Positions 40,121 through 54,500 of a stretch of 64,000 bases of DNA are shown piece by piece; positions within the stretch are counted from its first letter, which is position 1; each line of letters starts with the position of its first letter. The translations under genes were made by a program, and so were the position numbers. The stretch spans positions 434,001-498,000 of the forward strand of contig JAUIRK010000987.1 in NCBI GenBank assembly GCA_030549495.1, in the 5' to 3' direction. Below the pieces are notes generated by a model. That model ran no database searches and was not told the origin of the DNA. It saw nothing but the letters and a program-made list of their open reading frames with translations. This DNA is from Nectonema munidae (Eukaryota > Nematomorpha > Nectonematoida > Nectonematidae).

Positions 40121-40829
40121 AGATGCTATATATTTGATTTCTAGAATAAAAGACTTGGTTGTTTAAATTATCTTTAGCAAATATAAAAAAGGCATTTTTC
40201 CTAACGTGAGTTTTCGATTACATTAATTATAAACTCTTTCAGTTACAGTCTGTCCTGTTGCCCGACTTCAAGTAGAAGGAGTGGGCGAGGGGAGTTTAAT
40301 GGGCCAGAAGTATAAGAAAGCTTATATACTTATATATTTCAAAGGAGTTTCAGAGGGCAAAATTAATCCAGAGAGGATTACATTGATTTGTAATTTAAGT
40401 TTTTCTTTAAAAAAACTAAATTTATTTTGAGGATTTATTAAAAAATAAACCTTATTTATAATTTTATTATTAAAATTTTTCATCAAACAAGGTACTTTTG
40501 AAGGGGTGTTCAAAAACTTAACTTTTGAAACGTATTAATTTATCTATACAAAACTAAATTATAAACATTGAGAGCCTCACAGAATAATTAGAAAAATGTA
40601 AATAATCGATTTTGAGCTCAAAAAGTTGGAAAATTTTAGGAAAAATTATGATGTTTCCTCTCTATAGGAACATCGGACTCAAACACTACTTTTGAAAACA
40701 GAAAAGTCATTTTAAAATTTATTTCCGAAAAAACAAGCAAGTTTTTAATTTATTTTGAATGATAAACATAAAAACAGTGTGGATGTAAACCAACCTTAAA
40801 CTGAAAGCACATTTTTGTTGTGTTTTTTT
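40121..40829. other. AT-rich gap
   Basis: No gene seen. A GC-richer patch at 40245-40310 has no supported frame. Confidence 0.4.
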
Positions 40830-41930
40830 TACAGTAAAGGCACCTTCCTTCAATGAGAGCTGGAATGAGATGATGTAAACAACTTTTTAGATTTTCTATG
40901 CATTTTTCACTTGGGCCTGGAGTATTCTTTATTTTTGTTGCTTTGGAGAACAGCGAATTAACAATATCTCTTGTGAACTCAGGTAAGTCTTTGTGGAGTT
41001 GATTTCAGTTCCAAGTAAAGTTTCCACGATGATACAAAAGACAATTGAGGAACAGAGGCCAATACCACTTTTTAGAATGGATGTTCGGACGATACTCACT
41101 CACAAATCTGTGAAGCAAATGCACTCCACCCATGCTAGAATTATTAAAATTAAAACAATCTGGAGAAGAAACAAAAATATGTTTTTTTCTTTCTGGCTGT
41201 TTCTTCTGATCCTATCCACTTTATCTACATCGCAAAAATTGGATGCTAGATACGCACTCGATTATCCAATCATTGAATTTTCAAAAAATCCTCTACTTTT
41301 TTCTTTTTTATAATGTTCGATTTGATGAAAGGACACCTTGACATTCGGTTTTCTCTGATTGTTCCCATTGTTTTTATTTCCTTCTTACGCAAAGTTCTTA
41401 GGAGTTTGTAAGAGGTGAAAAAATGATCGAAAATTATATAATGGCTTTCGACGTTACTAAGGAGTGACGCCATCTTCAAAACAACTTCAGAACCTAGAGG
41501 CAAATTCTTTTCTTCTCCATCTAAAGCAACAGTGTATGTGACAAAATGAAAAGAATAACCATTGGATGCAGCCACTACCCAATTTTTATAACGAAATGTG
41601 ATTGCCATTCCTTTCATATACATTTTAGATGAATTTCTACCATTGTAGGGTGCCATTTGTTCGTCAGTGGAAAGTTTTTCTGAGAAAATTCCAAACTGTT
41701 TTAAGGATTATTGAGAAGATTTTGGAGTGGTCTTATCTTGGACAGTTTATCCTTTGTTGTCAAGTTGTCATTATTGGAAAAATGTAAACATGACTTGATA
41801 CCCTCGAATCGCTTCCTTGACATTTGATTGGCAACTATACTACAAATTAGATCGTCATATTTTTGCCAATACATTCTTTGCCTTGGTCGTGAAAGGAATT
41901 TTTTGAGTTCCTCTTTATCAAGATTCAAGT
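40830..41930 (-). pseudogene. piggyBac-type transposase remnant (copy B)
   Basis: The minus strand from 41928 reads QRMYWQKYDDLICSIVANQM and RFEGIKSCLHFSNNDNL, the N-terminal DDE_Tnp_1_7 part. After one frame change come QFGIFSEKLSTDEQMAPYNG (41700-41640, the catalytic DEQM block), KGMAITFRYKNWVVAASNGY and HYIIFDHFFTSYKLL (second catalytic region, with Asp in FDHFFTS). It ends in a much broken tail with NFCDVDKVDRIRR and GWSAFASQICE-like pieces down to about 40860. Several stops occur in the last third. It resembles the PGBD-type subfamily with LSxDEQMxpYxGR and differs from copy A. Confidence 0.8.
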
Positions 41931-41934
41931 TTTT

Positions 41935-42620
41935 GTTTTTCGAAAAGCCTTTCGCCGCTGAATACCTTGAAATGTTTATGATGATGACAAGATAAATTTG
42001 ACATGCTCACCAAATTGTACAAGATTTAATATTTCAACTTCGCATTGGTATACAATTATTGATTATAATAATGTGTCACACTTTAGTATTTAGCTGTAAT
42101 CGTGTTCTATTTCAAATGGGGAGTAATTATTAATTATTTTTACATTTTCGTAATTTTTTATTATTTAAAATTAATTTTAAGTTTTGATGAATACAAGAAA
42201 AGACTACTTACTAGGATCTACAATAGCTGATATTAAAATGTCAAATCTGCAAACATTGGGCTGTTTCCGCCAACTTTGTAGAATATTTTAATGTTGTTGA
42301 TTGAGACGCTGAAAAAGTCAATAAAAATCGTGAAGATTGCGATATTCTTAAATTGAAGAAACAAAAATATTCTTCAGATTGTATCGGAAGGACTGGCAAC
42401 TTTGTCGTTCAAAAATGCAGCTAAATAGCTTACAGCTGAGACAAAAGAAAGGAAAATCTCAATTTATGATGGAAGCACCCACAAGTCAAGTTTCGTTTAC
42501 TTCATCCACATCTTGGAGGAATAGTGATTAAAACCAAGAAAAACAGATTTAAAAAAAAGTATGTATGTCCTACAGAAATTAGAAGCTAGACGAGGCTTGA
42601 AAAGTATTATAACTTTCTAG
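41935..42620. other. Gap with decayed sequence
   Basis: No supported gene. A plus-strand stretch near 42300-42560 has a slightly coding-like feel (EDCDILKLKKQKYSSDCIG) but no recognised domain. Confidence 0.35.
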
Positions 42621-42624
42621 TGTC

Positions 42625-42720
42625 AGTGTTTCCCAAACTTTTTACTGTTATATCCCCCTGTACCCAACCACCCAGATTTTCTTTTGTAAGAGAAAAAGTG
42701 TATTCAAAAGACAAATGTAG
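42625..42720 (+). mobile_element. hAT-like element end
   Basis: CAGTGTTTCCCAAACTTTTT and then ATATCCCCCTGTACCC is the usual end sequence of hAT non-autonomous elements. The other end is not identified. Confidence 0.45.
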
Positions 42721-42772
42721 AAATATACTGATAAACATATAGTTACATGTTAAAGTGGATAGAGAGTCGTTA

Positions 42773-43012
42773 TTAACACTATTGTTGGGCTAAATTTCCC
42801 CATTCAAGTGCTGGGGGTGTAAAGTGCCCCCTCCCCTCTTTTTCTCAGATACTAAAGAGTTTTTATGAATATTTTTAATTTGAAATATATATTCCAACTA
42901 TGCAAAATTCAGTGGTGATGTCCATTTTTTTATGAAAATCAATCAAATCGGTCAAAAAATTGATTTATATATGACAGTTTATCTCAAAAAGAAACTTTTT
43001 ATTTAAATAATT
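42773..43012 (+). repeat. Satellite element, left-end fragment (copy 3)
   Basis: TTAA at 42773-42776 is followed by CACTATTGTTGGGCTAAATT and the same CAAGTGCTGGGGG, GTAAAGTGCCCCC and CTCAGATACTAA words as copy 1 from 12476. It breaks off after AAATAATTATA in the first array A unit. Confidence 0.75.
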
Positions 43013-43015
43013 ATA

Positions 43016-43112
43016 CTTAAACTGGAAAAGGATGAACTTAATTTGAAGAAGGAACTAAACTGGAAAAGGCCGAACTTAAATTGAAAAGGACGAACTTAAA
43101 GTAAAAATGTAT
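43016..43112 (+). repeat. Short tandem repeat, about 25-30-bp units
   Basis: AACTGGAAAAGGATGAACTT, AACTGGAAAAGGCCGAACTT and ATTGAAAAGGACGAACTTAA follow one another directly at the broken end of the satellite fragment. Confidence 0.6.
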
Positions 43113-43745
43113 AAGCCTTATGAATTCGTAACTGTATAGAAATATCAATTTTCACTTATGCTTTTAAAAATGTAAACCGGTATATTTGATTAGAATTTTT
43201 AAATCTCTATTTGAGAGAACGTAGACTGCACTGAGCTATCGTTATGCGCTTTTTGAGTCCTTTTCATATTTCCTTCCTTATACCTACCTCCTATATGGAC
43301 CGCAAACATTTTGTTCAGGGATGTTCATAATTGATATATCATCCCTCAGACTTATGAATAAACTCTGGAGTATGGAAAGTCCGTATCTAAATACCTCATT
43401 TCTCACAGCCTTTGTTGAGATTTGCATAATATCATTAAATTTATAGATTTTAAAAATTGAAATAAATTTATAACCATTTAAGGTTTTTACATGAAATGGT
43501 TGAAAGATTAACAATAAATACCATATGTTTCAAATCTTTATGTCAATGGTTTAATATTTTGATTAAGAAATTGCAAATGTGTCAACCAAGGAAATATTAT
43601 AAGTGTTTCGAAAAAGCTGAATGACAGCTTCACAGTACGCGAGTCAGAACAAAATTTTCTTATTTTAACAGACAAATAATTTGATATAATGTTACACAAC
43701 TTAAAGCAAATTTGAAAAAGAAAATGAATTTATAGATGACAGAGT

Positions 43746-43751
43746 TTTATT
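43746..43751 (-). terminator. AATAAA polyadenylation signal of the F-box/LRR gene
   Basis: AATAAA on the minus strand lies about 116 bases after the stop codon of the gene ending at 43867. Confidence 0.45.
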
Positions 43752-43866
43752 TTCCAAGCCAAACTATTTAAATGAAGAATGCGTGGTTTTCTATTATTAT
43801 GCATAACAGTGTCCTTTATGGCCCATATAAAAAAGAAAGCCTCATTTTGTTCCAAATAAGAAGCTT

Positions 43867-45198
43867 TTAATCATAGCACAGTTCATTGTAAAACTGCAAG
43901 GTTTGGTAAAGTGAGACCGAAGTGACAGAGCTTTCGGCTACCTTGTGTCCTTGGTTGATACGAACGAAGTTTTCTTGCACAAACTCGAAGTAAGTGCTGT
44001 CGCACAAGACCATGAGTCTTAGGTTTTGACATTTCAATCTGAGTGAGTTGATCACCGATTCTGAGTTTTGGAATTTCGCTACTTCTACAAAAGAAAAGTC
44101 AGTTAAAGAAAAGAAAGAGAAAGAGAGCGCGTAACCAGAAGAGAACTTCAACTGAAACTGTTCAATCAAATGACAATTCTGAAAAATTAGGCGGATGTAG
44201 TTTTCTACCAAGTGTATCTTCGTACTTCTTTGACAGCAAGAAGTTTTGAATCCCAAAATCAAAAATCTTAAAATATTCATAAAATAGGATATATTATCAT
44301 CTTCCTTGCTGACTCCAAAATTATTATTATTATTATAAAGTGTAAATATTTATGTCTGAATTTTAAAAAAAGGAACACGCTTTATATGTTTTTGTAATGG
44401 CAACAATTATACAAACCATAAATACCTCATCTCACCTACAATGGCAAATGGTTTCTAGAAACGTTAAAATTTACTTTCAATTTCGGCAAAGTCGTTTTTA
44501 TCTGCATTTAATTTTATAGGAGTAAGAAAAGTTTATATGTTTTCCCTTTGTTAATGTTTTATCTACAAGCGTGATTCATAATCGCCATTTTGTGTTTGAA
44601 AGAAAAAAATTGCAAGTGCGCGTTTTAGCCTGACCCTTGTAATGTGTTATTTTTCTATTAATTTTTTAAGACTTTCATTTATAATGACGAATATTTCGTC
44701 GTACCTATTTTTAGAAGTTTCGTAGCCAATTTTTTTAAATTTTGCGTACGAAATGACCAATTTAGGTATGAAATGACTTGTAAACGAAATGTCTTAGTTA
44801 CAAAGTGTCTTAAACTCTGTATTTTTGATAACTTATCATAATCATGAGAGTAATGAATTTAATTGATCGAATTTTCATATGGAAAATTATAAACTCGAAT
44901 ACAGATAATCGAGCTTTTAACTTAAGTTACAATCACATAAACTTCCTATCAACTAATTTACTAACTGATTAAGATTTACATGCGGCACATTAAACTAAAT
45001 CACAAGAAATAACAGTGTATATAAAAAAATAATACAGTCAAACCTGCCTTGCGCCCCTAAATAACCCCCCTCCCCAACCCCTTTTTTTCCTCCCAAAAAA
45101 AAAGTTTTTTTTTATTAAACCCCCTTTCTACCTGCCTCCAACTTTTTTTTTGAATTTTATTTTTCTTTTTATTTGGTTTTAACTATTATTTTTTGTTT

Positions 45199-45236
<38 letters not shown>

Positions 45237-45243
45237 GATAAAT

Positions 45244-45275
<32 letters not shown>

Positions 45276-45431
45276 CACAAAAATATATTTTTATTTTATT
45301 TTTTTTATTTTCAAAAAAAAAAATATTTCCGGTAAAATTTTTTTTTTTTTTTAATAATTTTTAAAAATTTTCATTTTGTGTGGTGTTTTTATTAAAAAAT
45401 TTTTAAAATTTCTTTTTTTGTTTTTTTTATT

Positions 45432-45511
<80 letters not shown>

Positions 45512-48500
45512 AAAAAAAAAAAAAAAATATCACCTTGATCTTATGAAATATCATATACGGCTACTTACCACAAATGTTCATTTCTTTCTAAACCCCATAA
45601 AAATTTCCTTACTTTTACTATGGCTTATGTAAAAAATGTCTCATATAATTTTTATCAAATGTCAATTTCTTACCCTGGATCGTAATAAATCGATTTAAAC
45701 AAAATGTTCACTTTATTTAGAAACCATATAACATAACAGTCTGGTGTATTTTATAACTTATTTTGACATCGTATGCACTCAGATATATGTTATCGCCAAA
45801 AATTTGAAAAAAGTTATTTGACAATTCAGAATGTCTTAGAGAAGATATAAAACAAATTTTCGTTCAATCGACAAAAGTTATTAAAAACTCATAACCTTTA
45901 AAAATATAATTTTTTCAAGCAAAAAAGCAAATTTTACCTCAGGTTCTTGATGACTTTGGCAGAAGAGTTCCAAAAAATTTCGCTGAGGACGTCATTGTCA
46001 GAAAAGTCGAGAGCATACAAGTTCAGAGGATTAAGATTATTCATGATTTTATAGAACACATTTTTAGAAACATTTGGACAATATGACATGCTAAGAGAAA
46101 AAAGGTTTCCCCATTTAAACTTTCCAAATGTTGATTCTAAGTTCTATCAATTGATTAATGCATCATGTATAATAAATTGGCATCATTAACGCTTTGAAAC
46201 CCCACTTTACCTCTTAATAAAATACAATTGTATTGATGTTCAGAAGAAAATATCAAAAATAATTTAAATAATAACTTAATTTACTAGCAAACAACAAAAG
46301 CAAAGTAAATTTTTTTTTCATGGAAAATTCCCTAAAAAAATGAGAAAGTTGTAATATAAAGATTTTAGAACAACCAAAGCGATTGATGCCAATTAGTTAT
46401 TTTTTGTAAATCAAAACAACTACCTCATCTTTAAGTCTTTCTATATAATTCAGAGAAAGGAATTTAAGAAATCTTATTTCGCAGAGAATATGGGAGACAG
46501 CTTCGCCTGAAATTTCATTTTCTGACAAGTCTAGCTCTTTCAACTTTGTTTTATGCCACTCCACAGCCAACAAATGTTCTGTTTTAATTCCTTTTAACGA
46601 AATAAAACAGAATGAAGATTTTTTCACGCTTTTTAAACGAAACATTTGGAGTACTTTCTATTTATCCCGTAATGCACGTTCTTATTGCTGTTGTAGTTTT
46701 AAAAATGTTTCTAACAAATCAGTAATTGGAGATCTTACATTGTAGCATTGTAAAATTCCATACAAACGATACGAACATGACTTCTATCATGTTGGTTATG
46801 ATATCACGAACCAACGAACAGTAAAACAGCGATATAATTTTTCAAAATTTGGAAGTATTATTTATTTCTTGAATCCTAAACTCGATACCTTACATTTAAG
46901 GAAGAAAGTTTGGAATTGGGATAAAACGATCTAATAAAAATTCAATTTTATGATAGTAAATGAACAAGGCAACATATACAGTAATTTTCTCGAATCAAGT
47001 TTTATTAATTGTCAAAGAATAACAAATTTAAATTAAGTTAAGTATTGTTAGGATTTTATATAATGTGATGGACATACAAAAATTGTACTTAAGGCCACCA
47101 TGAGATGTGTACATTAAATAGTGTGAAAATTTTAGCGCACTACCTTCATCAATTCAAAAGTATTCCCATTGTGTATTGGTGTGAAGTAGAGTGCATAATT
47201 AAAAGTGAATTTACATCATAATGGATGCGTGTTATAGACGACTTTTTGTTGGAGGGGCGTGGGAAACACCTTTCAGTTTAATAAGAAGAAAGTGGAAGAG
47301 ACCTGTTTGCTTAAGCAAAAGGCATTCAAGCTTTTTGCAGGATCTGAAAAGCATTCGCAGAGCGCTACCAGTGAATTTTGAACAAAAGTTTAGCGAAACA
47401 GCTTGAAGATGGACGCAATTCTTAGCAAAAGACTCTACATGTGAATCATTGAGAAAGGCCACTTCTAAACTTTAGGCAAATTAAAAAGTTTAAACCGAGC
47501 TTTGAGGTTTGAGAATAAGGAATAGCATTCTAAAATAATGACAGTTGGAACGAAGAGCACATTTATTCCACGAAAACATAGAAAGGTAGAAGTTATATCT
47601 AGAGAGAGCGTCATGAGTTTTGTTCATCTTCCGCTTATATACAGAACAACGATTAACAATTGTTCAGTTGTTACTATATTTTTTATGTAAATTTGTCCAG
47701 GCCTTCTGTTTTTGGTGAGAAAATATATAAAACATGGTTGGCTGAAGCACGCCTTTTCTGGCTACTCAATGGGAAGATATGTTGGCTAGTGGAGAAAAAG
47801 TGTACATTCACAAGAAGCTTTGCCATTTTCAGCAATGCATAAGATAAAAGAAATATTTCGTAAGCATTTTCTGATATTTGTATTGAATGGGCTATGTTTC
47901 CAAAGAGTGGACACTAAAAATAACTTCGTTATACTTATCCTTACTATGAACAAAAAAGCACCTCCGTATCGTTATCGTTTAATCAAATTCCTTTGGTTGT
48001 TTTTCTTTATAGTCACCTTAAATAAAAAGTTTTGTTAATTTTTTCGAAAAATGTGTAATTATTTTTAGAAAATAAGAAAAAAGTATTGAACTTCAAATGC
48101 ATAATTGTGTTGAAAGTTTGTAATTTTGAAACATTGCTGAAATCGGTTCAAATGAAAGTTTAAAATAACAAAAAACTAAAATATTTTAATTAATATCAAA
48201 ATTAAAAAAATATTTTATCTCATAACCTGTACGGTTGAACATATATTACGATGATTCATCTCCAACCTGTATACTACGATGATTCATCTCCAACCTGTAT
48301 ACTACGATGATTCATCTCCAACCTATCAGTTCATATTTTGCTAGATGTAAGATTTGATATACCTCATTCGGGGAGAGGATGTTAGATAAGTTATTAATTT
48401 TTTCACGATATTAAATAATATATTTTATCAAATAATCAAAATAAAATTCTGTAATCAAAGAATCGAAAAATATTCTTTAAAAAATCAAAAAATATGAAGC

Positions 48501-51500
48501 TCTTCATATTTTGCTACCTCATACGATGTTACAAAAGTTATTACCCTTTACTTTGCAATTTGCATGATTTTAAATATTATATTTGTCAAATAATCAAAGA
48601 ATCGAAAAATGTTCAAATCAAAAAATATTTATTCTTTTTAAATATATCATTGGCTCCCCTAACTTTTAGTTTCGTATGTGCATAATTTGATAAAAATTAA
48701 TTATTAAAGACTTGGTTTGTCTTTCTATTTTAAAAGTAAGGAAACGTAAAGAATATATCGGAAGAGGAAATTCTATAACTAATCTTGATGTAAATATAAT
48801 AATTACCAGTTGTAAATACTTAATGAAAAATGATCACATATGTTATTAGAAACAGTAAAAGAGTGGCATGAAATAATGCTAAAGCAATTTCTCTAGTAGA
48901 TTGCAAAATCTCCACCAGATCTAGAACGAAGATGACATTTAAGGTTATAACGAGGTAGAGGATAATTTACATAGATAGGTTGCCAGATTTCCGTGCGTGA
49001 GAACAGCAAAATGAAAAGTAAAGTGAAAGCAAGGAAAAACATTTGATTGGTTAAAATGATAGTTAACTCAATACGGATATTAAGATAAAAGTAAACTGCA
49101 GATTGGTAAATCAAAGTAACGAGGAGCAGAGTAAACATTTTCTCGGGCAGAGAATTTTAAATAAATCAATTTGCACCGAGAATAGGATTTACATAAAACA
49201 GGCACTATGTAGCAGGTGAAGTAGGGAGGAGTTAGTAGAACGAATTGAATTTCTGACAACATCAGTAATGAGATGAAAACATTTTTTAATAAATTTATAA
49301 TAAAAAAACATATCCCTCCAAGTTTGCCAAGAGGACGTTATAACATTATCCTCTCTAATGTTAAATGCGAATAACATTCAATTACATTTATAACACCTTC
49401 ACGCCTCACGCACATACCTACACAATTCTTTGGATCTTCACCGTCACCAACAAAAAGGTTATCAATGAGCCATAGAAAAGGCGAGAAATAACTCCATAAA
49501 AGAAGGTCGAAAACGTCTAATACCTTTCGTTCATCATAATAAAATTGTATCATCAAATTACGCGTTCAACGTAACAGGCGTTATAACAATACTCGCAAAA
49601 AACAATATAGACCGTATTGAATATGTTAAGCATTTATTCAAAAGGAAGAATTTTCATAATGATCTGTAATCTTTGCTTATAAATTGTATCATGATTATTT
49701 TTTGGAATTAACATATCAAATGTTTTGTATCATGCTATTCATCACAGAATATTATGCAAGATAAATCTTCTTCTTCTTCTTCATAATAATAATCTGAGAT
49801 CGAAAATACCTTTAATCTCAGCAAAAGTAAAAGGAAATTTAAAAAAGCCGATTTTGAAGTAAACATGCTGAAGAAAGTGCTTTTACCCCTTTATCAAACA
49901 TATTTAAATAAAAAAAAGTATCGCTGCGATAATGACAAATGTGGTGCTATGTGAATAAATGCAAATGTTCAACAAAAAACGGTATATATAATTTATTATA
50001 AAATATACCATATGCAAAAACCATTACATAGGAGTGACATGGCGGGGATCCTTAATTTTTATCGTTTGAGGGAAAGTTTTTAATTTTAGAAATAAAAAAT
50101 AAACTCACTTTTAGATTTCAACTTTACCAAGTATCACAATTCAGAGCAATTTTCATTATCAAATACGAAAGTAGATATTTTATGTAAATGCAAAAGTGAC
50201 GTCGAAAGAATCATTAGATAGGAGTTATACATAAAATAAAGTCGAAATACCCGATTGAGTAACCTACCGTGAACATGAATCTTTATAGTGATCACCGCAA
50301 CGTATGCTCCTTCCTCTTTATTTGATTCAAATTTACATAATTTTTTACTTCTTACGAACATTTTTTATTATAAATCTGTTGAAGAAAATTTTAGAGCTCA
50401 TGATTGCTATCAAAATTTTTGCACAAGAGGTGAAAAAAACTAAAAAGCCTTTTTATTTTGTTTTTACTTTCTAAGTTAGCTTATGCAGCAAATATTGATT
50501 TGAATTGTTCTTTGAAAATGGTAGAAGTTCTTAATTAATTACTTCAAAGCAAAATGATAGAGTTTAAAAAAATCTTTTAAAATACACACACACACACACA
50601 CGTTTCTATTACTATTCAATTACTTTTTCTACGAATATTGATGATAGATTAATAACCCATTTACGGCTAATGTTCCTATTTTGGAACATAAGTAATTTCA
50701 TCTTCGTCTGCTTTTTTCAATGACTTTGAATATAAATCGTCTGCGTTTTTTAAGATATGGTCTGCTTTGCTTGGCCTTAAATGGGTTAACTTGGTCCATC
50801 ACACCAACATTTTGTGCAGTAAATTATTTTGTATAATTGGTACGATGATTTTATACAAATCGTTATTCTTAATTGAAATATTATAATTTGGAGAGCGTGC
50901 AAACCTGGATAAAATCTTTTTGTTACAAAAGAAATGTTCGAAAATATTGCATAACAAACCATGATTTAATACTGATCTGTTGTTTTACCTAACAAAATCA
51001 CTGAAAGTAATGATATTTATTTGTACATAATATATATGTCTTGCTTGAAATATAAAGATGATTCACTTCTTCCTATTGAATTTTCACATCTTTTTGAGAA
51101 ATAGAAAAAGAAAGAAAGTAAATGCAAAAAAATATACATTTATTTGCACGTATCTATTATAGTATTATTTTTCGGGGGTAATGGAGGGTTGTTCCCAACC
51201 TTTTTTTCACCAAGTACCCCTTGAAAATTTTCAGTTTTTTATCTTGATTTTTCACACTAATATATCAGTTAAAAATTTTAAAAAACTTTTCAGATACCTT
51301 TATAAAGTACCCCTTGAAAAAAGTGAAACGAACCCACAAGGGTTCGCGAACCCCTGGTTTAGAGGAAAAGAAGTTAATAATTCTGAAATTCATGAAAACA
51401 TTGCGGTACCTGGCGTTAGAATTAATTTAAAAATTAATTGTTATTTTTTTGTTTATTAATTTTGCTTAAAAAAGTTTGGAAACCACTGCTCTAGATCGGA

Positions 51501-54500
51501 AATTGTTTACATTTTAGAACAATAATTTCTCAGCTTTTTATGATGTTTATCCGTGTATATTTTCGGAAATGGCTTTTAATTGATAAGTATTCTAGTAATT
51601 GAAGGAGTATAAACTTTTGTAAATTAAATTATGTATTAAATCATGTTAATAATTTATATATATTAGTACATTAATATACCTGTTTTTTTGCTTAATGTAC
51701 TATATTAACTATAGTATATATTATATATTGAATGTGGTAATGTAATGTGCAATTCCAATTTGTGGACCATTAACCACAGCGAAGCACCCCGCATTGACAT
51801 TTCAAACTCAAAACCAAGAAAATATTTTCCTAAATTGCTTAATCAGATTGAAATATCTTTAGTTAGCAAATTTAATCTTTTGGGTGTGATAAAATAAAAG
51901 ACAGAGTTAAATGGAAGCATCACATCCTTCGTTTGTTTGAAAGTATTTGATGAATCTTTATTTCTCCATCATCTACACTACTGTGTTTTAAACTGGAGAC
52001 ACTGTTTTACAACAAAGTTACTCGATCTTTTAAAAAAAGACACTTAGACTCATGTTTTTTAAAAGATATCACACATCGCCTCTATTTTTCCAAATTTCCT
52101 CCCTTAAGATATCCGATATTTATAAACTTAAACTGGCTAATAAATAGGCTCAGCACTGATTACCAGAAATCTTCGTAAATTTTGCCATCTACAGTTTCGA
52201 AGAGAAAAGATTTTCTCCCAGGTTTAAAGAAAATATGATTACCCCTTATTTTATAGCTCTCGAAATCCAAACAAGTTATCGATTATAAAATGTCTGACTT
52301 TTACAACTCCAATTTGCACATCTTCTGTACTGAATCTTTGTCTATCAAACGTTTCAAAAGTACCATACTTGACTCAATCATCTCTAACTACAACCTAGTG
52401 CTATATAATTGATATGAATGAAATTGCTCATTACATCAACAAACAGTCTTGTAAGTATCTCTAGAAGTGGGTGTTTTCATACCCCTTGAGACACTCGCAT
52501 TTTTTCATTATCTTTTTACCAAATTTCCCATTTTTGTCAATTCACTATTAAAACTATTTCATCTGCTTAAATATTAATTAGCATTTTTATTTCACTTTGT
52601 GATAATTCAATTTGCAAATAAACTTCTACAAAATAAAACAAAAAGTTGTAAAAAAAAGGCTTCAAAAAATCCAGTTTTCGACATAGAAAAAATTCAGCAA
52701 ATATTCAACAATATAGGGATAGATCATTACTTATTTTTTAAGCGCAACCAATATCATTTCACTTCTAAAATTCAGAGTTTATGATCTATTTTGATACTTT
52801 AGATTTAAGAGGATTTAGATTTAAAGTGGAAAAAATTTTTGGATCCCAAAAGAGTTATGGCCTCAAAGTGGCACAAGCATAGAAGAGCTTTCAAAACATG
52901 TGTGCATTCAAAAAACTCTTTATTTCATTCAGACATAGGTAAAAATAGCAAAAAATGATATTTTTTTTTTATTAATTTCAAAGGATAAGACAATGAATTT
53001 AGTAAAATATCAAGCATTCTTCTTCCAATAAAAATTATGTTAAAATGTTTAAAGTGTTTTTGCAGATTTTGAAGGACTTTTTTATATTAGCGTTTTAAAA
53101 TGTATTTTATTTAGGAATGATCGTATTCAACATTAATAAGAATTCTCTCAAGTTTGCTGCAACACTCCGCCACATATAAGTTTCGCATGGTTGCTAACTA
53201 CAAACCAATTCTAAACTTATAAATTAGCAATTTTTACAAACTAAGAAAAATTCTAAACGAAAAAACTAAATTCTTATAAGAAATGAAAATAATTTTTCTA
53301 AAAGTTATTTATTTTATAACATTTAAAATTTATAAAATTAATACTATTTTGTCAAAATCAAATTTTTCGTATCTATATTATTTTATACTTATGTATGAAA
53401 TTAATCCAAACTTTAAGAAGGGGGAATGTGAGATTGCGAAGTCTCTCAGTACGACGATTCCTTTATGGCTAGCGCGAATTAGATAGATGACTTGATTGAC
53501 GTTTAGAGATGCCAACTCTAAAAGAATTCGCTTCACGGACCTTGCTCAAAGTAGTGCGTATTACATATGGCGCGGCGAGTTTACAAAGACATTAAAAATA
53601 AGAAAAAGAGGGGGGGGGGGGGGGGGAGATTCTTTGAGCGAATGCACAGAAAAAATACGTTTGTTCGAAGAAGAGGTCTGTCTCCTAAATGCAGCCTGCA
53701 CACACAAGCCTTCTTTTTCTTTGATACGAACTCTTGGAAGAGCTATTGAAGGTGAATATTGGGGGTTGGACTCAAGTAAAAATGCTCGAGTTTACCTGGA
53801 CTATATTTCAATATTTCAAAAACTCGAGTTTAGAGTAAAAAATGTTGTGAATGAAACAATATTTAAAGTACAGGATTAATTAATTAAAAGACATGCTATC
53901 TATGAAGTGGTGTGATGAGAAGGACTTTACAATTGTAATACAGGGGGCGGGAGTAGGGTTGGTTAGATGCTGGATTCGATAACTCAAGGTCTTGGGTTCG
54001 ATTCCGCATCAAGCCTGCTTTCCTCATAGTTCGATACAAGCGACGCAATTGTGCCTTCTCGATGAAAACACCCAGGGGTACCTTTACCTTACAAATAAGT
54101 TTTGTTTGAACTTGGCGTATATGTTTACAATTAAATAAATCACATATGCTTTTTTACTTAAATGAGAAAATTTGACTCAACTTTTAAATATGCGCGGATA
54201 AACTTGATTTTTAGACTGAATTTTATTATTTGGAATCAACCTTGAATTTAAAAATCAAACATTCCTTTCAATAGAGACTAAGACTGTGATTGGAGCAGAA
54301 AGAGGGTTTCCTAATGCTCTTGTTTGTTTATAACTAAAGCTTTTTCCTTGCTTCCTAAACATTTCAATCTATTAACTTTATTCGTGACTATTTTTATAGA
54401 CAAAATTAAAAAAATAAATAAAAACATATTTTGAATTTATATTTTAGATAGCATAACCTACAAATACACTATACAATAAGTTACTTCAATGTGCAAGAAA

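Noticed and set aside
45351-45554. 67-codon lysine-rich minus frame
   Set aside because: It is a poly-T artefact, not a protein.
46397-46425. Extension of F-box gene exon 6 to the in-frame stop (KDEVVVLIYKK)
   Set aside because: A donor right after LKDE joins in phase to an exon that continues the leucine-rich repeats, so the extension is intron.
48893-49556. Overlapping minus frames with hydrophobic stretches
   Set aside because: They lie in the 7.4-kb intron, overlap each other in several frames and have no conserved motif or acceptor/donor pair in phase.
53496-53879. 127-codon plus frame through a G run
   Set aside because: It crosses a homopolymer of uncertain length, lies in an intron of the F-box gene, and shows no domain or splice support.
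53960-54030. Possible functional tRNA gene
   Set aside because: A B-box-like GGTTCGATTCC is present, but I could not fold an acceptor stem or a credible anticodon arm; SINE origin explains it better.
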